Counted from the first letter of the stretch, positions 1 through 10,615 are shown. The stretch is 32,781 bases of DNA from an uncultured bacterium (GCA_903922465.1 CAIXTV010000084.1:1-32781); one strand, 5' to 3'. Notes: generated by a model from the letters alone, not told the origin. Program-made: numbers and translations.

Positions 1-37
1 TGCACCCCAAAATTTCCGCAATTTAAAATCACCAAAT

Positions 38-147
38 CCTGACCTCCGTAACGTGGCATCCTAACCTCCGTAACGTGGCATCCTGACCTCCGTAACGCGA
101 TATCCTGACCTCCGTAACGCGATATCCTGACCTCCGTAACGAGGCTT
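38..147. repeat. 22-bp tandem repeat array, five units
   Basis: Five head-to-tail 22-bp units start at 38, 60, 82, 104 and 126. Each has a near-constant 16-base core, CCTGACCTCCGTAACG (CCTAACC in unit 2), followed by a six-base tail. Tails run in pairs: TGGCAT twice, CGATAT twice, then AGGCTT once. There are no spacers, so this is a minisatellite and not CRISPR. The period is not a multiple of three, so no repeating peptide is encoded. The units are clearly richer in G+C than the flanks. Function unknown. Confidence 0.95.
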
Positions 148-226
148 TTGTTTCACATTATTAAGATGTTATGAATGAAATATTAAATAATACAACAATT
201 CAGAGGAAGATAAGACTCCCACGGAA

Positions 227-263
227 ATAAAAAAACCTAACATGATATAAACATCAGTTAGGT
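227..263 (-). terminator. Rho-independent terminator of the 1182-aa secreted protein gene
   Basis: ACCTAAC (235-241) pairs with GTTAGGT (257-263) and TGAT (243-246) pairs with ATCA (253-256). This gives an 11-bp stem with one bulged A and a six-base loop. Read on the minus strand, the stem is followed directly by a run of T (complement of 228-234). It lies about 40 bp past the stop codon of the gene ending at 304. Confidence 0.85.
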
Positions 264-303
264 CTTAAAAACAAAATATACAAACAAAGAAAAACTAATA
301 ATA

Positions 304-3300
304 TTATCTCCAGCCGATTTTCAAACTATAGATGTTTAAGCTGGTTTTTAGTTTAATAAGATAGATAGAAGCCGATAGATTAAGCGAAGTTGAGAAAACA
401 TTTCCCCCATTCGCTTTGGCCTTATAAACGCAGGCCCCACTTAGTGTATAAATTTCAACCCCTTCAATATTTTCTCCACTTTGAGCCATGATGTGTAGCA
501 TACTGTTATCTTCAACAACCTCCACATCTGCCCCAATTGAAACTTGGTCCGGCTTACCCGAACGAATGAAAAAACGATTCGTAATATCATCCTGTGCAAA
601 ATAGAAATCATAGGAGGTGTTTTCAGTCAAAGGTATCATCTTCCCTTCCTGACGATCCTCCAAATACAAAGCATCGTAGGTTTCTAGATCAAATGCCGTG
701 ATACTAGCTTTCTCCCCCTTGCTCCCCATTACACCTAAAGCCACAATAACATTCGGGTCTTTAAGCGTATTAATCACCAGCTTCTCACCCGTTCTTGCCA
801 CCGAATACATCTGTAGTGGCATATCCCCAAACAACTTCTCTGAATCATATTCTTCGAAATCATTTTCAGCATCCCGACTCTTGCAAATCACCAATTCATC
901 ATACCCCTCGTCATTTCGTACCTTCAAACGAAGCATCACTTCCGTATTGCGCATTTCTTTATAGAAGCTGGAACTTGTATGGCTGCGGGCCGAAGGAGGA
1001 AAGGTCAGCTTTGGATTTATGTAAGAAGCTTTCACGAAAAAACCTTGCATGGGCGAAATATATGGCAATGTATTTGAAGGAACACCAACACCATTCGTCG
1101 AATTATAAGTCCTGAAATAGGAAGCATTCGTATAGGGTATCATGTTTGGATACAAACTATTATCCCAAAGATAAAGCGTAGTGCTTAAATTGGTTTTCCC
1201 CATCAAATTCCAGTTAAGATAAGAGGTATAAGGATTAGCAACCAAATTCCAACTCTGTGTACTTAATAACCCATTATAGACTAACGAATTGCTATAATCG
1301 AAAAACAAAGAACTATAATAGAGGTTTCCACTCATACTCGCAGTGAAAGTGGCATTTGGCTTAAGAGCATAGCCTACAGTGGGCGAAAATAAATAAAAGG
1401 AAGAAGTAATATTCGAACTCCATCCAACTCCGTTAGTATATGTCATCATTTGCGAACTGCTTGATGGAGGAGTCAAATTAGATAAAGAAGCACCCACATT
1501 TTGCTTAAAAGGTGAACCAACCAAATGCCATACATTGCTCAGGCTTCTCTGCACGGTTGCTGCTAAATCCACCTGATTCTGTATAAATGATGCCCCCGAC
1601 TCAATGAGTAATCCTCCAACTCCGGCATTGTTTTTAACCAAACCCGTCACAGTGAGTTTGCTTCCGCTAATAAGTCTAAGAGTTTTCCCTGTAGAAATAG
1701 TAATATTATCCCCAGGCCCACTAATGCTTAGTCCTAAACTGTGGTTATGATTATCGAACCTTAAACTTTTATCAATCATAAGGCTCCCCGAACTTAATGC
1801 AATACTTTGACCATCCAAAGTCGAAGCAAAGCTTATAATCCCATTCTCACTCACATTAAAAATGGCATCTCTCAACGAACCATAACCACTATTTAATGTA
1901 TTTATCACATTAATAATGCCAACACTACCGATGCTGAGAGTCCCGTTAATGTAAATTAGGTTATAATTATTAGAAGTATGTCCCTGCGGAACTATTGAAT
2001 AGCTTCCACCATTCACAGCAGTTGCTGCATTCCCACTAAAGGCTAAAATCCCCCCCAATGACATGATGTTTTCACCAGCCACAAAACCATTGTAAATTGC
2101 CGTAAAAGGAGAGAAAACCAAACCATCATACAGCTTTGTTTTGTTCTCAGCAGTGATGCTTAATGTCTTTCTTGTAATATTAGCTTTTAAACCAAAGGGT
2201 TGAATTAAAGTGTAATTATGGGCATCTGCTCCACTAATAGTCATAGTAGTGGTCACATTTAAGTTGCTATCTGCATTGCTTTGCGAAAAAGCACCTAGGT
2301 TATCATTGCCCAAAACTACATCTCCACCATAAAAAACATTTCCCAATTGAGCCCCCGTAATAACTGCATTTGAATTAGCATCATACACCTTTGAATGAGC
2401 TATAGCATTAACCACATTCAATGCAGCCTTACTCACAGTCAGTGTCCCTGACACATGAGTCACATTATAATTTAATGCACTGCCCCCACTTGCCGAAATA
2501 ATATGTGACCCAAACTCAGCCGAAGCTCCGGTTGAAGTACTTAAATGAATTCCACTAATAACAGAATAGCTATCTCCATTATATAAAGTCCCCGATGCTG
2601 AATAATCTAATATAGGGTCTGCAGCGCCATATACTTTCGATTTATCGTTTGCCCTTACCGTAAGTTCAGCTTTATTAACTGTAATATTTCCATCATAAAA
2701 AGGATGTGAACTGCATGCCGAATAGTTATGATATTGAAGAAAGTCTGCACCAATGGTATATATGCCAGAAGCAAAGCCTGTACAATTGAATGGAAAACTA
2801 GCAATTCCATCCATAGGATTAATAGCCCCCGAGCCAACAAGAATTCCATTAACGGAAAAATCTACACTTCCTCCTTCTGGGTTTGGAATCACCCTTGCAG
2901 TTAAATTAAGGCTGTCAGCACCATAGCTTATGATTGCACTATTAACTGAAATGCTGGTTGATATAGCAGAATAATATGTGATTTTAACTAAACCATTCCC
3001 CGTCCTGATTCCAGCTACGTTCATCTGATTACTTCCGACATTAAAAGAACCACCACCGCCACCCCCACGAAACGATTCCCCAATGAAAGCTTCTCCTCCT
3101 GCTCCACCACCACTATATCCTCCGCCTCCGCCTCCACCAACAACACCGCACCTGCCATTCCCGCCTCCACCTCCGCCAAACCCTCCGGCAGCACTCGATA
3201 TTCCAGTGATTCCACCTCCAATTCCACCATTCCCCCCTAACAAAGGTTTTATCCCGCCACTTGAATTATTGCCACAATCGTAAATAGTTCCGTTGCTACC

Positions 3301-3852
3301 ATTATTATGCCAACCTGCACCACCCGAAGCATAACTTACATACCCACTAGGAATTGTTCCCCCATTCCCCCCATTCCCCCCACCCGAACTCATCCCATTT
3401 CCATTAGTCCCATTGGATGTGGCACTGCCATCTATCCCGTCAGCATTGTAAATGTTGCTGATAACAGCACCACCTCCACCTCCGGCAGCAATTAAAAGAT
3501 TGTTTCCACTATTGTTCCAAACAAAGCTTCCACCACCTCCGCCTCCGTTATAACCTGCATTTGCACCCTTTCCTCCCACCAAAATGCTGAGAATTTGTCC
3601 TGCTACACAGCTAAAATCACCCTGTGCTTTTGCGCCTTTTCCTGGTGTACCGTCAATAAAGCCTCCAAGTAAAGAATTGTTATCTCCGCCTTCGGCTCCT
3701 AAAGCTTCTATCGTAATGAAATTGACATAAGCAGGCACTGTCCATGTTTGAATGGACCCAGAATAAATATAGGTAACACTGCTTTGCGAAAAACCGTATC
3801 GACAAATTAAAATGCTCAGAAGTATGAATGAAACGGATAAAGCCTTTTTCAT
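304..3852 (-). CDS. Large exported glycine-rich/MBG-domain protein with T9SS-type C-terminus
   Basis: This 1182-aa protein starts with a signal peptide (residues 1-22, hydrophobic core SFILLSILI, ending FSQ), so it is exported. Residues about 50-290 are a glycine-rich domain with repeated GGGGGG runs, like the Gly_rich domain known from ALK-type receptors. Residues about 295-392 look like a bacterial Ig-like repeat. Next come three related modules: an MBG-type module at 395-475 (KVYGAADP at 406-413), a YDG-like module at 478-560 (KVYDAN), and another MBG-like module at 563-645 (KLYDG). The last 75 or so residues have the GVEIYTLSG...SIYLIKL pattern of a T9SS sorting domain. The likely role is a cell-surface or released adhesin or matrix protein; the ligand is unknown. 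It has its own terminator downstream and is separated from the next minus-strand gene by about 300 bp. Domain names are from pattern memory. Confidence 0.85.
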   Translation of the reverse strand: MKKALSVSFILLSILICRYGFSQSSVTYIYSGSIQTWTVPAYVNFITIEALGAEGGDNNSLLGGFIDGTPGKGAKAQGDFSCVAGQILSILVGGKGANAGYNGGGGGGSFVWNNSGNNLLIAAGGGGGAVISNIYNADGIDGSATSNGTNGNGMSSGGGNGGNGGTIPSGYVSYASGGAGWHNNGSNGTIYDCGNNSSGGIKPLLGGNGGIGGGITGISSAAGGFGGGGGGNGRCGVVGGGGGGGYSGGGAGGEAFIGESFRGGGGGGSFNVGSNQMNVAGIRTGNGLVKITYYSAISTSISVNSAIISYGADSLNLTARVIPNPEGGSVDFSVNGILVGSGAINPMDGIASFPFNCTGFASGIYTIGADFLQYHNYSACSSHPFYDGNITVNKAELTVRANDKSKVYGAADPILDYSASGTLYNGDSYSVISGIHLSTSTGASAEFGSHIISASGGSALNYNVTHVSGTLTVSKAALNVVNAIAHSKVYDANSNAVITGAQLGNVFYGGDVVLGNDNLGAFSQSNADSNLNVTTTMTISGADAHNYTLIQPFGLKANITRKTLSITAENKTKLYDGLVFSPFTAIYNGFVAGENIMSLGGILAFSGNAATAVNGGSYSIVPQGHTSNNYNLIYINGTLSIGSVGIINVINTLNSGYGSLRDAIFNVSENGIISFASTLDGQSIALSSGSLMIDKSLRFDNHNHSLGLSISGPGDNITISTGKTLRLISGSKLTVTGLVKNNAGVGGLLIESGASFIQNQVDLAATVQRSLSNVWHLVGSPFKQNVGASLSNLTPPSSSSQMMTYTNGVGWSSNITSSFYLFSPTVGYALKPNATFTASMSGNLYYSSLFFDYSNSLVYNGLLSTQSWNLVANPYTSYLNWNLMGKTNLSTTLYLWDNSLYPNMIPYTNASYFRTYNSTNGVGVPSNTLPYISPMQGFFVKASYINPKLTFPPSARSHTSSSFYKEMRNTEVMLRLKVRNDEGYDELVICKSRDAENDFEEYDSEKLFGDMPLQMYSVARTGEKLVINTLKDPNVIVALGVMGSKGEKASITAFDLETYDALYLEDRQEGKMIPLTENTSYDFYFAQDDITNRFFIRSGKPDQVSIGADVEVVEDNSMLHIMAQSGENIEGVEIYTLSGACVYKAKANGGNVFSTSLNLSASIYLIKLKTSLNIYSLKIGWR

Positions 3853-4090
3853 AAATTAATTTCTTGATGTATAAACAATTTAGGTCTCCATCAAATTAAA
3901 GTTCAGTGAAATTATGAGTACAATGATGTGAATAATGGAATATTAGTTGTCCTAATAAAAACTTTAAAGTCTTATATCCTTAACTTAGCGATACCATTTC
4001 ATGTACACCTTTATAACAAAATAATAATTTGAATAATCTTGGTCTTTAATCATTTAATATTAATATTCGAAAAGTAAAACATATAAATCC

Positions 4091-4123
4091 CACCCCTGAT
4101 TCGATAATAGTGAATCAGGGGTG
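4091..4123 (-). terminator. Terminator-like hairpin after the 2154-aa gene
   Basis: CACCCCTGATTC (4091-4102) and GAATCAGGGGTG (4112-4123) form a perfect 12-bp stem with a nine-base loop. It lies 28 bp beyond the stop of the minus-strand gene ending at 4151. The T-tract on the minus strand is weak (GGATTTATATG), so termination is likely but not textbook. The remainder of 3853-4150 shows no gene. Confidence 0.7.
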
Positions 4124-4150
4124 AAACTTATAAGGTAGATTAAAAACAAA

Positions 4151-7100
4151 CTATTCTTTAATAAGTTTACCTGTTTGGATTATTCCAAAATTCTCATCAG
4201 TAAGAGTAACAAAATAGAGTCCTTTTCTTAGATTATGAATATCCAGTTCTATTCCTCCAGCAACAAAATCAATCTTGTAGTCAACAGCAAGTTTTCCACT
4301 AACATCAAAGATCTGAATTTTGCCATTTAGCATATCGCTTTTCACAATTTGTATGTATGCTTTTTCATTGGCTGGATTTGGGAAGATATTCAGATAGCTT
4401 TCTTTATCGTCGATATGCTTAACATCACCTCCCACAAATTCCTGAGGGGCAGTAAGCATCTCAAATATATATTCACGATAAGTAGAACAATTATTCAAAA
4501 TAGCAATGGCAAAGTTCGAATTCATACTTTTCTTGTTCTCAATTGCCCCAAGCCTCTGAATGGTATTGTCATGGAATGATATTATATTATATTCCTGGAT
4601 GTCCAAATCAATCAATCTTAAGAATTTGTAATCTTCCTCATCAGAATTGGCAGGATTGAAACTGTTGATATTCAATCTAGCATTGGCAAAATCACCATGG
4701 GTATAATAATAATTATATTTCAACACAGACTTTTCGTTTTCTGATAAAGAAGTCAACCCAAGTATTTGGTTAAGTAAATCAAAATTAGCATTATCAACAC
4801 AAGACATCATCATATTGGCATCATCAAACTGGTTAACAGATGAGCTTAAGAGGTTACTGTAATTTCCAATCAAACTAAATGCTCCAACAGATCCTGTCAC
4901 AGTTCCTAACATCCCTGTATAATTATCACAGGTGTAATTAATATTAAGGTTCCCCTGCGAAGGCATATTATAAATCTGATGTCCACATGAAGCAGTAGAA
5001 TGATAAGGTCGGTTGCTTACAATTTGTACAAAGGGGAATGAAATATTAAACATTCCAAAGTTATCGGCAACTGTAATATTGGTATTACTTCTAATATCTA
5101 TCGCTGTATTACAATTACTCCATAGCGTATTAAGTCCCGGATCAGCAGGAATCAAAGTCCCTACATTTCCTGAAAAGTTAAATGAATTTATACCGGCATA
5201 TTTGTAGTTGTAAAGATAATTGTTTCTGATTTTAGGTAAAGATCCTCCTGCAGAAGCAAAGAAATCCATAGCAATATAACTATCAGTAATACAGTTACTC
5301 GACACTTCACTTTGGGCAGAAAGATTAATAGAGTACAATCCTCTAGTACTGCTGAAGTTTCTCATCTTTATCGAATTACAGGTAATATAATTTTTGTTTG
5401 TTCCTGTACCATAAAAATAAATTCCATTGATATCAGGATCTACAATTGTATTACTACTAATCTGGAAATTCTTGACAACTATAGCAATTATACCATACCT
5501 GAATCCATTTATAGTATTGTTTACCATACTTACATTTGATGAGGAACGAGCATAAATAGCCGAATTGCTATTGTACTTATGGAAGTTATTAGAAATCTCA
5601 TTGTTGTTTACTTCAATAACCCCACTATTAGAGTTATCTATGTAAATTGTTGAGATAGGACTAACTGCAGCAACATTTACTTCGATGTTATTATTTTCGA
5701 TGTTAGTAGGATAAACATTCGAATTCAGGAAAACAGAATAGGTTTGATCTGTAAATGTATTGGCAGAAAATAGTCCACCTCCCTTGATTTGGTAAATCCC
5801 ATATGTCTGTGGAAGACTCGTTGCCTTGGTATTGATAAAACCATTTTGAGACACTTGTTGCAATAACCTTGATGAGGAAGAATAAATTCCATAGGTGCTA
5901 CTATTGTTTACAAAGCTATAGCAGCTTTTATAAACTGGAAAGAATTGCTCAGTTACAAACTGATTTCCTGTAATAGGATGAGAAAAAGCTTGATTCTTTT
6001 CTATTCTGATTCCATAATTGCAATTAGAGAAGAGGTTATTTGAAATAACTGCGTCTGCACTTTCCTGAAAGTAAAGAGCAACTTCAGCATTTTTAAATGT
6101 TGACTCATTTATAATATTGCTGAATTGTCCATTCCCAACAAAACGCAATCCTCTCCATGTCCCATCTATTTTACAAGGTCTGAATACCGAATTACTAGCA
6201 CGTAAATGACCTCCATTTACAAAATCAATTCCGGCACATTCACCAAAAACAACATCCATTGTTGTAATATCAAGCGTTGCGCCTGAAACAGTTACTATAA
6301 CATTATCAGCAATATAATATTTATCGTCCCAAACTACATCAGAGGTATAGGTAATATTCGAAGTAATTTTCTTAAACAATGTATCTGTCTCAGCAAAACA
6401 ACAATTATCTTTAACATGATTAATTACAACATCGTAGGTTGCAACACAAGTCCCATCTGGATTAGAAATAGTAATTATATAAACCCCGGGAGCTAAATTA
6501 GAAACTGTTAAAGGTACGCCAGGGGTTATTGTTGTTGGAAAAGGTGCAACAAGTGGTGAAGTAGTTATTGTAAAAGGTCCACCAACTGATGCTGGATTTA
6601 ATATAATAGTAAACCATCCATCAGTAGATTGCTGACATAGTGCATCGCCAGTATGAATACTTTCAAGAATAAGATTGCAACATTGACTACTTGCACAAAA
6701 TACACCTGCAGTATCAGTACATCCATGGCTATTTGTTACTACCACAGAAATCTGATGATTTCCAGGAGTATTAGCAGGGAAGGCAAGGTTCTGACCGCTT
6801 CCAATTGGGGTAGCATAGTTTCCGTTATCAAACCATTTAATGATAGGATATGCATTTGCATAAGTATTATTTGGATAGACTGCGTTTAAGGGAAGAGGTA
6901 TATACAAATGAAGTGAATCAATATCACACAATGATTTACAACCCAATGGGAATAAACTTAAATCAGGTTTAGCCCATATAGAACCGGCGTTTGCACTTGC
7001 AGAACATCCTGTTGCTTTATCCGTTATGGTTAGGCTATAGAATCCAGGTGTAGAAGCAGTGATGACAGGCGTGCTTGCGCCATTACTCCAATGATAAGAA

Positions 7101-10100
7101 TATTTAGTAGTATTAATAGGAGTTGGGGTTAGGGTCACACTGTTTCCTTGGCAAGCACTTAAATAAGGAACACTAATTATAGGTGTTTCAAAGAAAGTAA
7201 CACACATCGTATCTCCATTAATACATCCAGTAGTTATATCTAAAACAGATACATAGAACTGATATGTAACTGGTAAAGTTAGCGGTAAAGTCAAAGTTGC
7301 TGTTGTAGCATTTGTATTAGTTGGGCTGAAAGTTGTACCAGGGGCATTGCTGCTCCAACTGTATTGATAATTAGCATCTAAAATCGTTGTGAGATTTACA
7401 CTGTTCGAACTACCGGCTGGTGCACAAGTATAACGATCTCCTGTAATCTTTGCTTTTGGCTTAGGATGTTTATAGATAAATATCTTGTTTGAAATATTAG
7501 TACACCCATTGGTTACTTGTACCCAGTATTCGCCCACTGAAGTTACATTATATGTGCTGCTTGTTGCTCCAGTTATAAGGTTTCCATCTTTGTACCATTG
7601 ATAAGAAGTCATACCGGTACAGGCTGAAAGTGTAACAAAACCTCCTGGACAAAAGATCGTATCTGATGCAGAAATGGTACAACTTGGAAGTGGATTAACA
7701 GTTATGGGTTGTATTATAGTTGCGGTACAACCATAAGGGTCCACTATCATTAGTTTCACATTAAAAGGAGGAGGGCTAACAGAAGAATAGACATGTTGAG
7801 CATTTGCTCCTGGACCAAAATAAGTAGTAGCTAAATCTCCAAACATCCAACCATAATTTAAGCTGGGTAAATTAGGTGAAGCTGTAAATGTAACTGTTGA
7901 GTTTACACAAACAGGTGAAGGATAGGTAAAACTGGCTGTTGGTAAAAAGACAGTTACTATTTCAGTCCAGGTAGTTGTACAACCTGATGAAGAAGTAACC
8001 GTAAGTGTAATGGTATAATTACCCGAAGCATTAACACTCAAAGTAGGTGTTGCTACGTTGGCATTAGGCAAAAATGTCCCAATACCAGGACCTGAAATAC
8101 TCCATGAATAATTAGTAATAACATTAGGTGCTAAAACAGTTGAAAGGTTTTGCAATGTGATGTTTCCGCAAACTACATAAGTTTTAAAGAAAGCAAGTGC
8201 ATCACAACCGCCTGGTAAAGGACCTCCACCAGGATTTCCAGGGGTACAGTTGTCAATTCTTACATTGATAAGATTTGATTTGCCTGAGCAACCATTTTTA
8301 GTAACAACAACATAAAATTGATAGGTGCCAACTGCCAATGGTGCAATACTTACATTAAGTGTAGGATTAATTCCTCCACCAACAGGATTATTATTTTTAT
8401 ACCATTGATATGAAAATCCAGCACCAACAGGAGTTGACAAAATTAATGTCTGACTAACCCCCTGACAGAAAATAGGTAAAGTGTTATATGAGGCAATTGG
8501 GGTAGGTGGTGCATTTATAGTAACGGGAAACACATCATTCCCTGCACAACTTGAAACCGAAAGAGTAGCAGTATTTGAAGGTCCATGCCATAAAATATTT
8601 ACCGGATTACCGCCTTGATTTAGAATTGAACCTTGATATGAAGGAGATATTGACCATTGAAAACCTCCTGGAGGTGTTGAACCACCGGCAGAATAAGTTC
8701 CAGTGGAATTACCACATAAAACATTAGGCCCGGAAATAACAGGAGCAGCATAAGGATTCACCAACAAAGATTGGGTGAGTGAAGGACAGAAAACTCCCGG
8801 ACTAATTTCATGGTCTTGATAAACATTAATTATCCATGGACCAAAACCGGTAAACTCAACAATAGCGGTATCATTATCATCTCCATATTGAGAAAGAACG
8901 TTTCCTGTTCCACCGGTTATAGACCAAACGAAAGGACTACCAGCAAGGTTTGAAGAAATGCTATATGATAGTTTTGTACCAGGACATGCAAAAGCACTTC
9001 CTACAATACTATTAAGAATAGGTTTTGCAACTGCTTCGACTTTCATCACAGCATTGGCATTGCAAAAAGCTGCAGGATTAACCGGAGTTGCCGTAATTGT
9101 ATAAGTTCCGGGAGAAAAGAAAGCTTGCATTGAAGCTGTTCCGTTTCCGGTGATAATGGTACCACCGGCTGGAGTAATTGTCCAGTTGGCTGCTCCATTA
9201 GCGTAATACCAAACAGGATTTCCTTCACAAACAATTTTATCGCCTCCAATAGAAAATGTAGGTAATACATTGACTAAAACAGAATCGGCACCGCTACATC
9301 CTTTAAGAGGATTATTATACACACATTTTACCCAAAATGGTCCGGGGGTAGTAAATGTTATATTTACATCCGGTGAATTTCTATCCACTTGATTAAAAGA
9401 ATACAATCCACCGCTAACAGTCCATTTATAATAGGTACCCGGAAGTCTGGGTAAAGAATAAGAACCTGAAGCACCAACACAAACGATGGTTGGTCCGCTA
9501 ATAGGTAAATTAGGATATAAAACAGGAACATTTATTGTTGTAGCCCCTGCGCATGCAGAAGAAGGGCAGCTTTGAAGGGTAACAGTTGTAGGAACAGAAT
9601 AAACAGAAAACCATTTAACTTTAATACAACTTGTATTTAAACCAGAAATGATAGTACCCCCGGTAACACTCCAGTTATAAGTGCCGCAAATCATGGAGGT
9701 GCATAATGAAGAAGTGTCGCCGGCACAAACCGTACCAAAGCAACAATCGAAAGTAATAGTAGGTCCGCTGCCGCTTAATACAACAACTGTCTTAGCGATA
9801 GTATCTCTACATCCGCAAGGAACTAAAGTTTCGCCCTGGGTTGTTGGCACCAATGTACCGCTTCCCATATCAATTGCAGTTAAAACAACCGTATAAGTTC
9901 CGGGTAAGGCATAAGTGTGAGGGAGAGGATTAGCAAGATTGGAAGTAATTCCATCACCAAAATCCCAATGATAAACACTACCTCCTAAGGAAGTATTGGT
10001 GAAAGTTACTGATTGACTAGTGCAAATAGTATCCTTAGATTTGCTAAAATTAGCTTTTGGGCCATCAATCAAACAAACGTCTCTTTCGATGGAGTCTTTG

Positions 10101-10615
10101 CAGGTGCCCATAGAACCTAGATTGCTGGTAACAACCTTTATAGTACCCGAATTGCCATTGCCCCAAACAATAGTGATGGGGTTGCCTGAAGTGCTCGAAG
10201 GGGTGCCTCCGGTAACCGTCCAGGTGTAGGTAAATGTTGGGTCGTTGGGATACACCGTATATTTATGCGCCAGATTTTTACAGACAGCAAGCTTTGCGGC
10301 AGGTGCCGGATTTCCGGCAGTGCCATTGGTATGCACACAAGCCCCTTCTGGAGGGCAAATATCAATTGCATCCTTTAAAATAAACTGAGGACAACAAACA
10401 TTTGGCAACATCATGCTGCTGTTTGTCGACCCCAAATTTGTGGTTAAATAATTTCCGTATTCGCCAAAGAGGCTTTTCGGTTGATTTGACAGAACATAAC
10501 AGGAGGCAGCATTATTATTGCTTCCTGTGGAATTGGAGGATTTTTCGATAATACCCCCAAATACATTGGATATGATTAGAATCAATCCAATTAAAATGGT
10601 AAATCTCGATTTCAT
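4151..10615 (-). CDS. Giant exported PKD/Ig-repeat and beta-helix protein with T9SS sorting domain
   Basis: This 2154-aa protein has a signal peptide (residues 1-21, core TILIGLILIISNVFG). A long N-terminal region to about residue 1400 is built of beta-sandwich repeats rich in Cys, Gly and Thr. A clear PKD domain carries WDFGDG at 217-222, and a second PKD-like unit has YGWMFGD around W923. Residues about 1425-1895 look like a right-handed parallel beta-helix: short repeats rich in Asn, such as NNLFSNCNYGIRIEKN. A predicted helical stretch follows (about 1920-2065). The end (2074-2154) is a typical T9SS type A sorting domain: YLNIFPNPANEKAYI, then IQIFDVSGK and LRKGLYFVTL. The protein is likely displayed on or released from the cell surface. 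A beta-helix may bind or cleave polysaccharide, but no catalytic residues can be assigned. It has its own downstream hairpin, so it is probably monocistronic. Confidence 0.9.
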   Translation of the reverse strand: MKSRFTILIGLILIISNVFGGIIEKSSNSTGSNNNAASCYVLSNQPKSLFGEYGNYLTTNLGSTNSSMMLPNVCCPQFILKDAIDICPPEGACVHTNGTAGNPAPAAKLAVCKNLAHKYTVYPNDPTFTYTWTVTGGTPSSTSGNPITIVWGNGNSGTIKVVTSNLGSMGTCKDSIERDVCLIDGPKANFSKSKDTICTSQSVTFTNTSLGGSVYHWDFGDGITSNLANPLPHTYALPGTYTVVLTAIDMGSGTLVPTTQGETLVPCGCRDTIAKTVVVLSGSGPTITFDCCFGTVCAGDTSSLCTSMICGTYNWSVTGGTIISGLNTSCIKVKWFSVYSVPTTVTLQSCPSSACAGATTINVPVLYPNLPISGPTIVCVGASGSYSLPRLPGTYYKWTVSGGLYSFNQVDRNSPDVNITFTTPGPFWVKCVYNNPLKGCSGADSVLVNVLPTFSIGGDKIVCEGNPVWYYANGAANWTITPAGGTIITGNGTASMQAFFSPGTYTITATPVNPAAFCNANAVMKVEAVAKPILNSIVGSAFACPGTKLSYSISSNLAGSPFVWSITGGTGNVLSQYGDDNDTAIVEFTGFGPWIINVYQDHEISPGVFCPSLTQSLLVNPYAAPVISGPNVLCGNSTGTYSAGGSTPPGGFQWSISPSYQGSILNQGGNPVNILWHGPSNTATLSVSSCAGNDVFPVTINAPPTPIASYNTLPIFCQGVSQTLILSTPVGAGFSYQWYKNNNPVGGGINPTLNVSIAPLAVGTYQFYVVVTKNGCSGKSNLINVRIDNCTPGNPGGGPLPGGCDALAFFKTYVVCGNITLQNLSTVLAPNVITNYSWSISGPGIGTFLPNANVATPTLSVNASGNYTITLTVTSSSGCTTTWTEIVTVFLPTASFTYPSPVCVNSTVTFTASPNLPSLNYGWMFGDLATTYFGPGANAQHVYSSVSPPPFNVKLMIVDPYGCTATIIQPITVNPLPSCTISASDTIFCPGGFVTLSACTGMTSYQWYKDGNLITGATSSTYNVTSVGEYWVQVTNGCTNISNKIFIYKHPKPKAKITGDRYTCAPAGSSNSVNLTTILDANYQYSWSSNAPGTTFSPTNTNATTATLTLPLTLPVTYQFYVSVLDITTGCINGDTMCVTFFETPIISVPYLSACQGNSVTLTPTPINTTKYSYHWSNGASTPVITASTPGFYSLTITDKATGCSASANAGSIWAKPDLSLFPLGCKSLCDIDSLHLYIPLPLNAVYPNNTYANAYPIIKWFDNGNYATPIGSGQNLAFPANTPGNHQISVVVTNSHGCTDTAGVFCASSQCCNLILESIHTGDALCQQSTDGWFTIILNPASVGGPFTITTSPLVAPFPTTITPGVPLTVSNLAPGVYIITISNPDGTCVATYDVVINHVKDNCCFAETDTLFKKITSNITYTSDVVWDDKYYIADNVIVTVSGATLDITTMDVVFGECAGIDFVNGGHLRASNSVFRPCKIDGTWRGLRFVGNGQFSNIINESTFKNAEVALYFQESADAVISNNLFSNCNYGIRIEKNQAFSHPITGNQFVTEQFFPVYKSCYSFVNNSSTYGIYSSSSRLLQQVSQNGFINTKATSLPQTYGIYQIKGGGLFSANTFTDQTYSVFLNSNVYPTNIENNNIEVNVAAVSPISTIYIDNSNSGVIEVNNNEISNNFHKYNSNSAIYARSSSNVSMVNNTINGFRYGIIAIVVKNFQISSNTIVDPDINGIYFYGTGTNKNYITCNSIKMRNFSSTRGLYSINLSAQSEVSSNCITDSYIAMDFFASAGGSLPKIRNNYLYNYKYAGINSFNFSGNVGTLIPADPGLNTLWSNCNTAIDIRSNTNITVADNFGMFNISFPFVQIVSNRPYHSTASCGHQIYNMPSQGNLNINYTCDNYTGMLGTVTGSVGAFSLIGNYSNLLSSSVNQFDDANMMMSCVDNANFDLLNQILGLTSLSENEKSVLKYNYYYTHGDFANARLNINSFNPANSDEEDYKFLRLIDLDIQEYNIISFHDNTIQRLGAIENKKSMNSNFAIAILNNCSTYREYIFEMLTAPQEFVGGDVKHIDDKESYLNIFPNPANEKAYIQIVKSDMLNGKIQIFDVSGKLAVDYKIDFVAGGIELDIHNLRKGLYFVTLTDENFGIIQTGKLIKE

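Noticed and set aside
38-147. CRISPR array
   Set aside because: Units abut with no unique spacers, and no cas genes are present. The same holds for the other three arrays.
3083-3283. Proline-rich open frame on the plus strand
   Set aside because: It is the complement of the glycine codon runs (GGN) of the minus-strand secreted protein, so it is a composition artefact.
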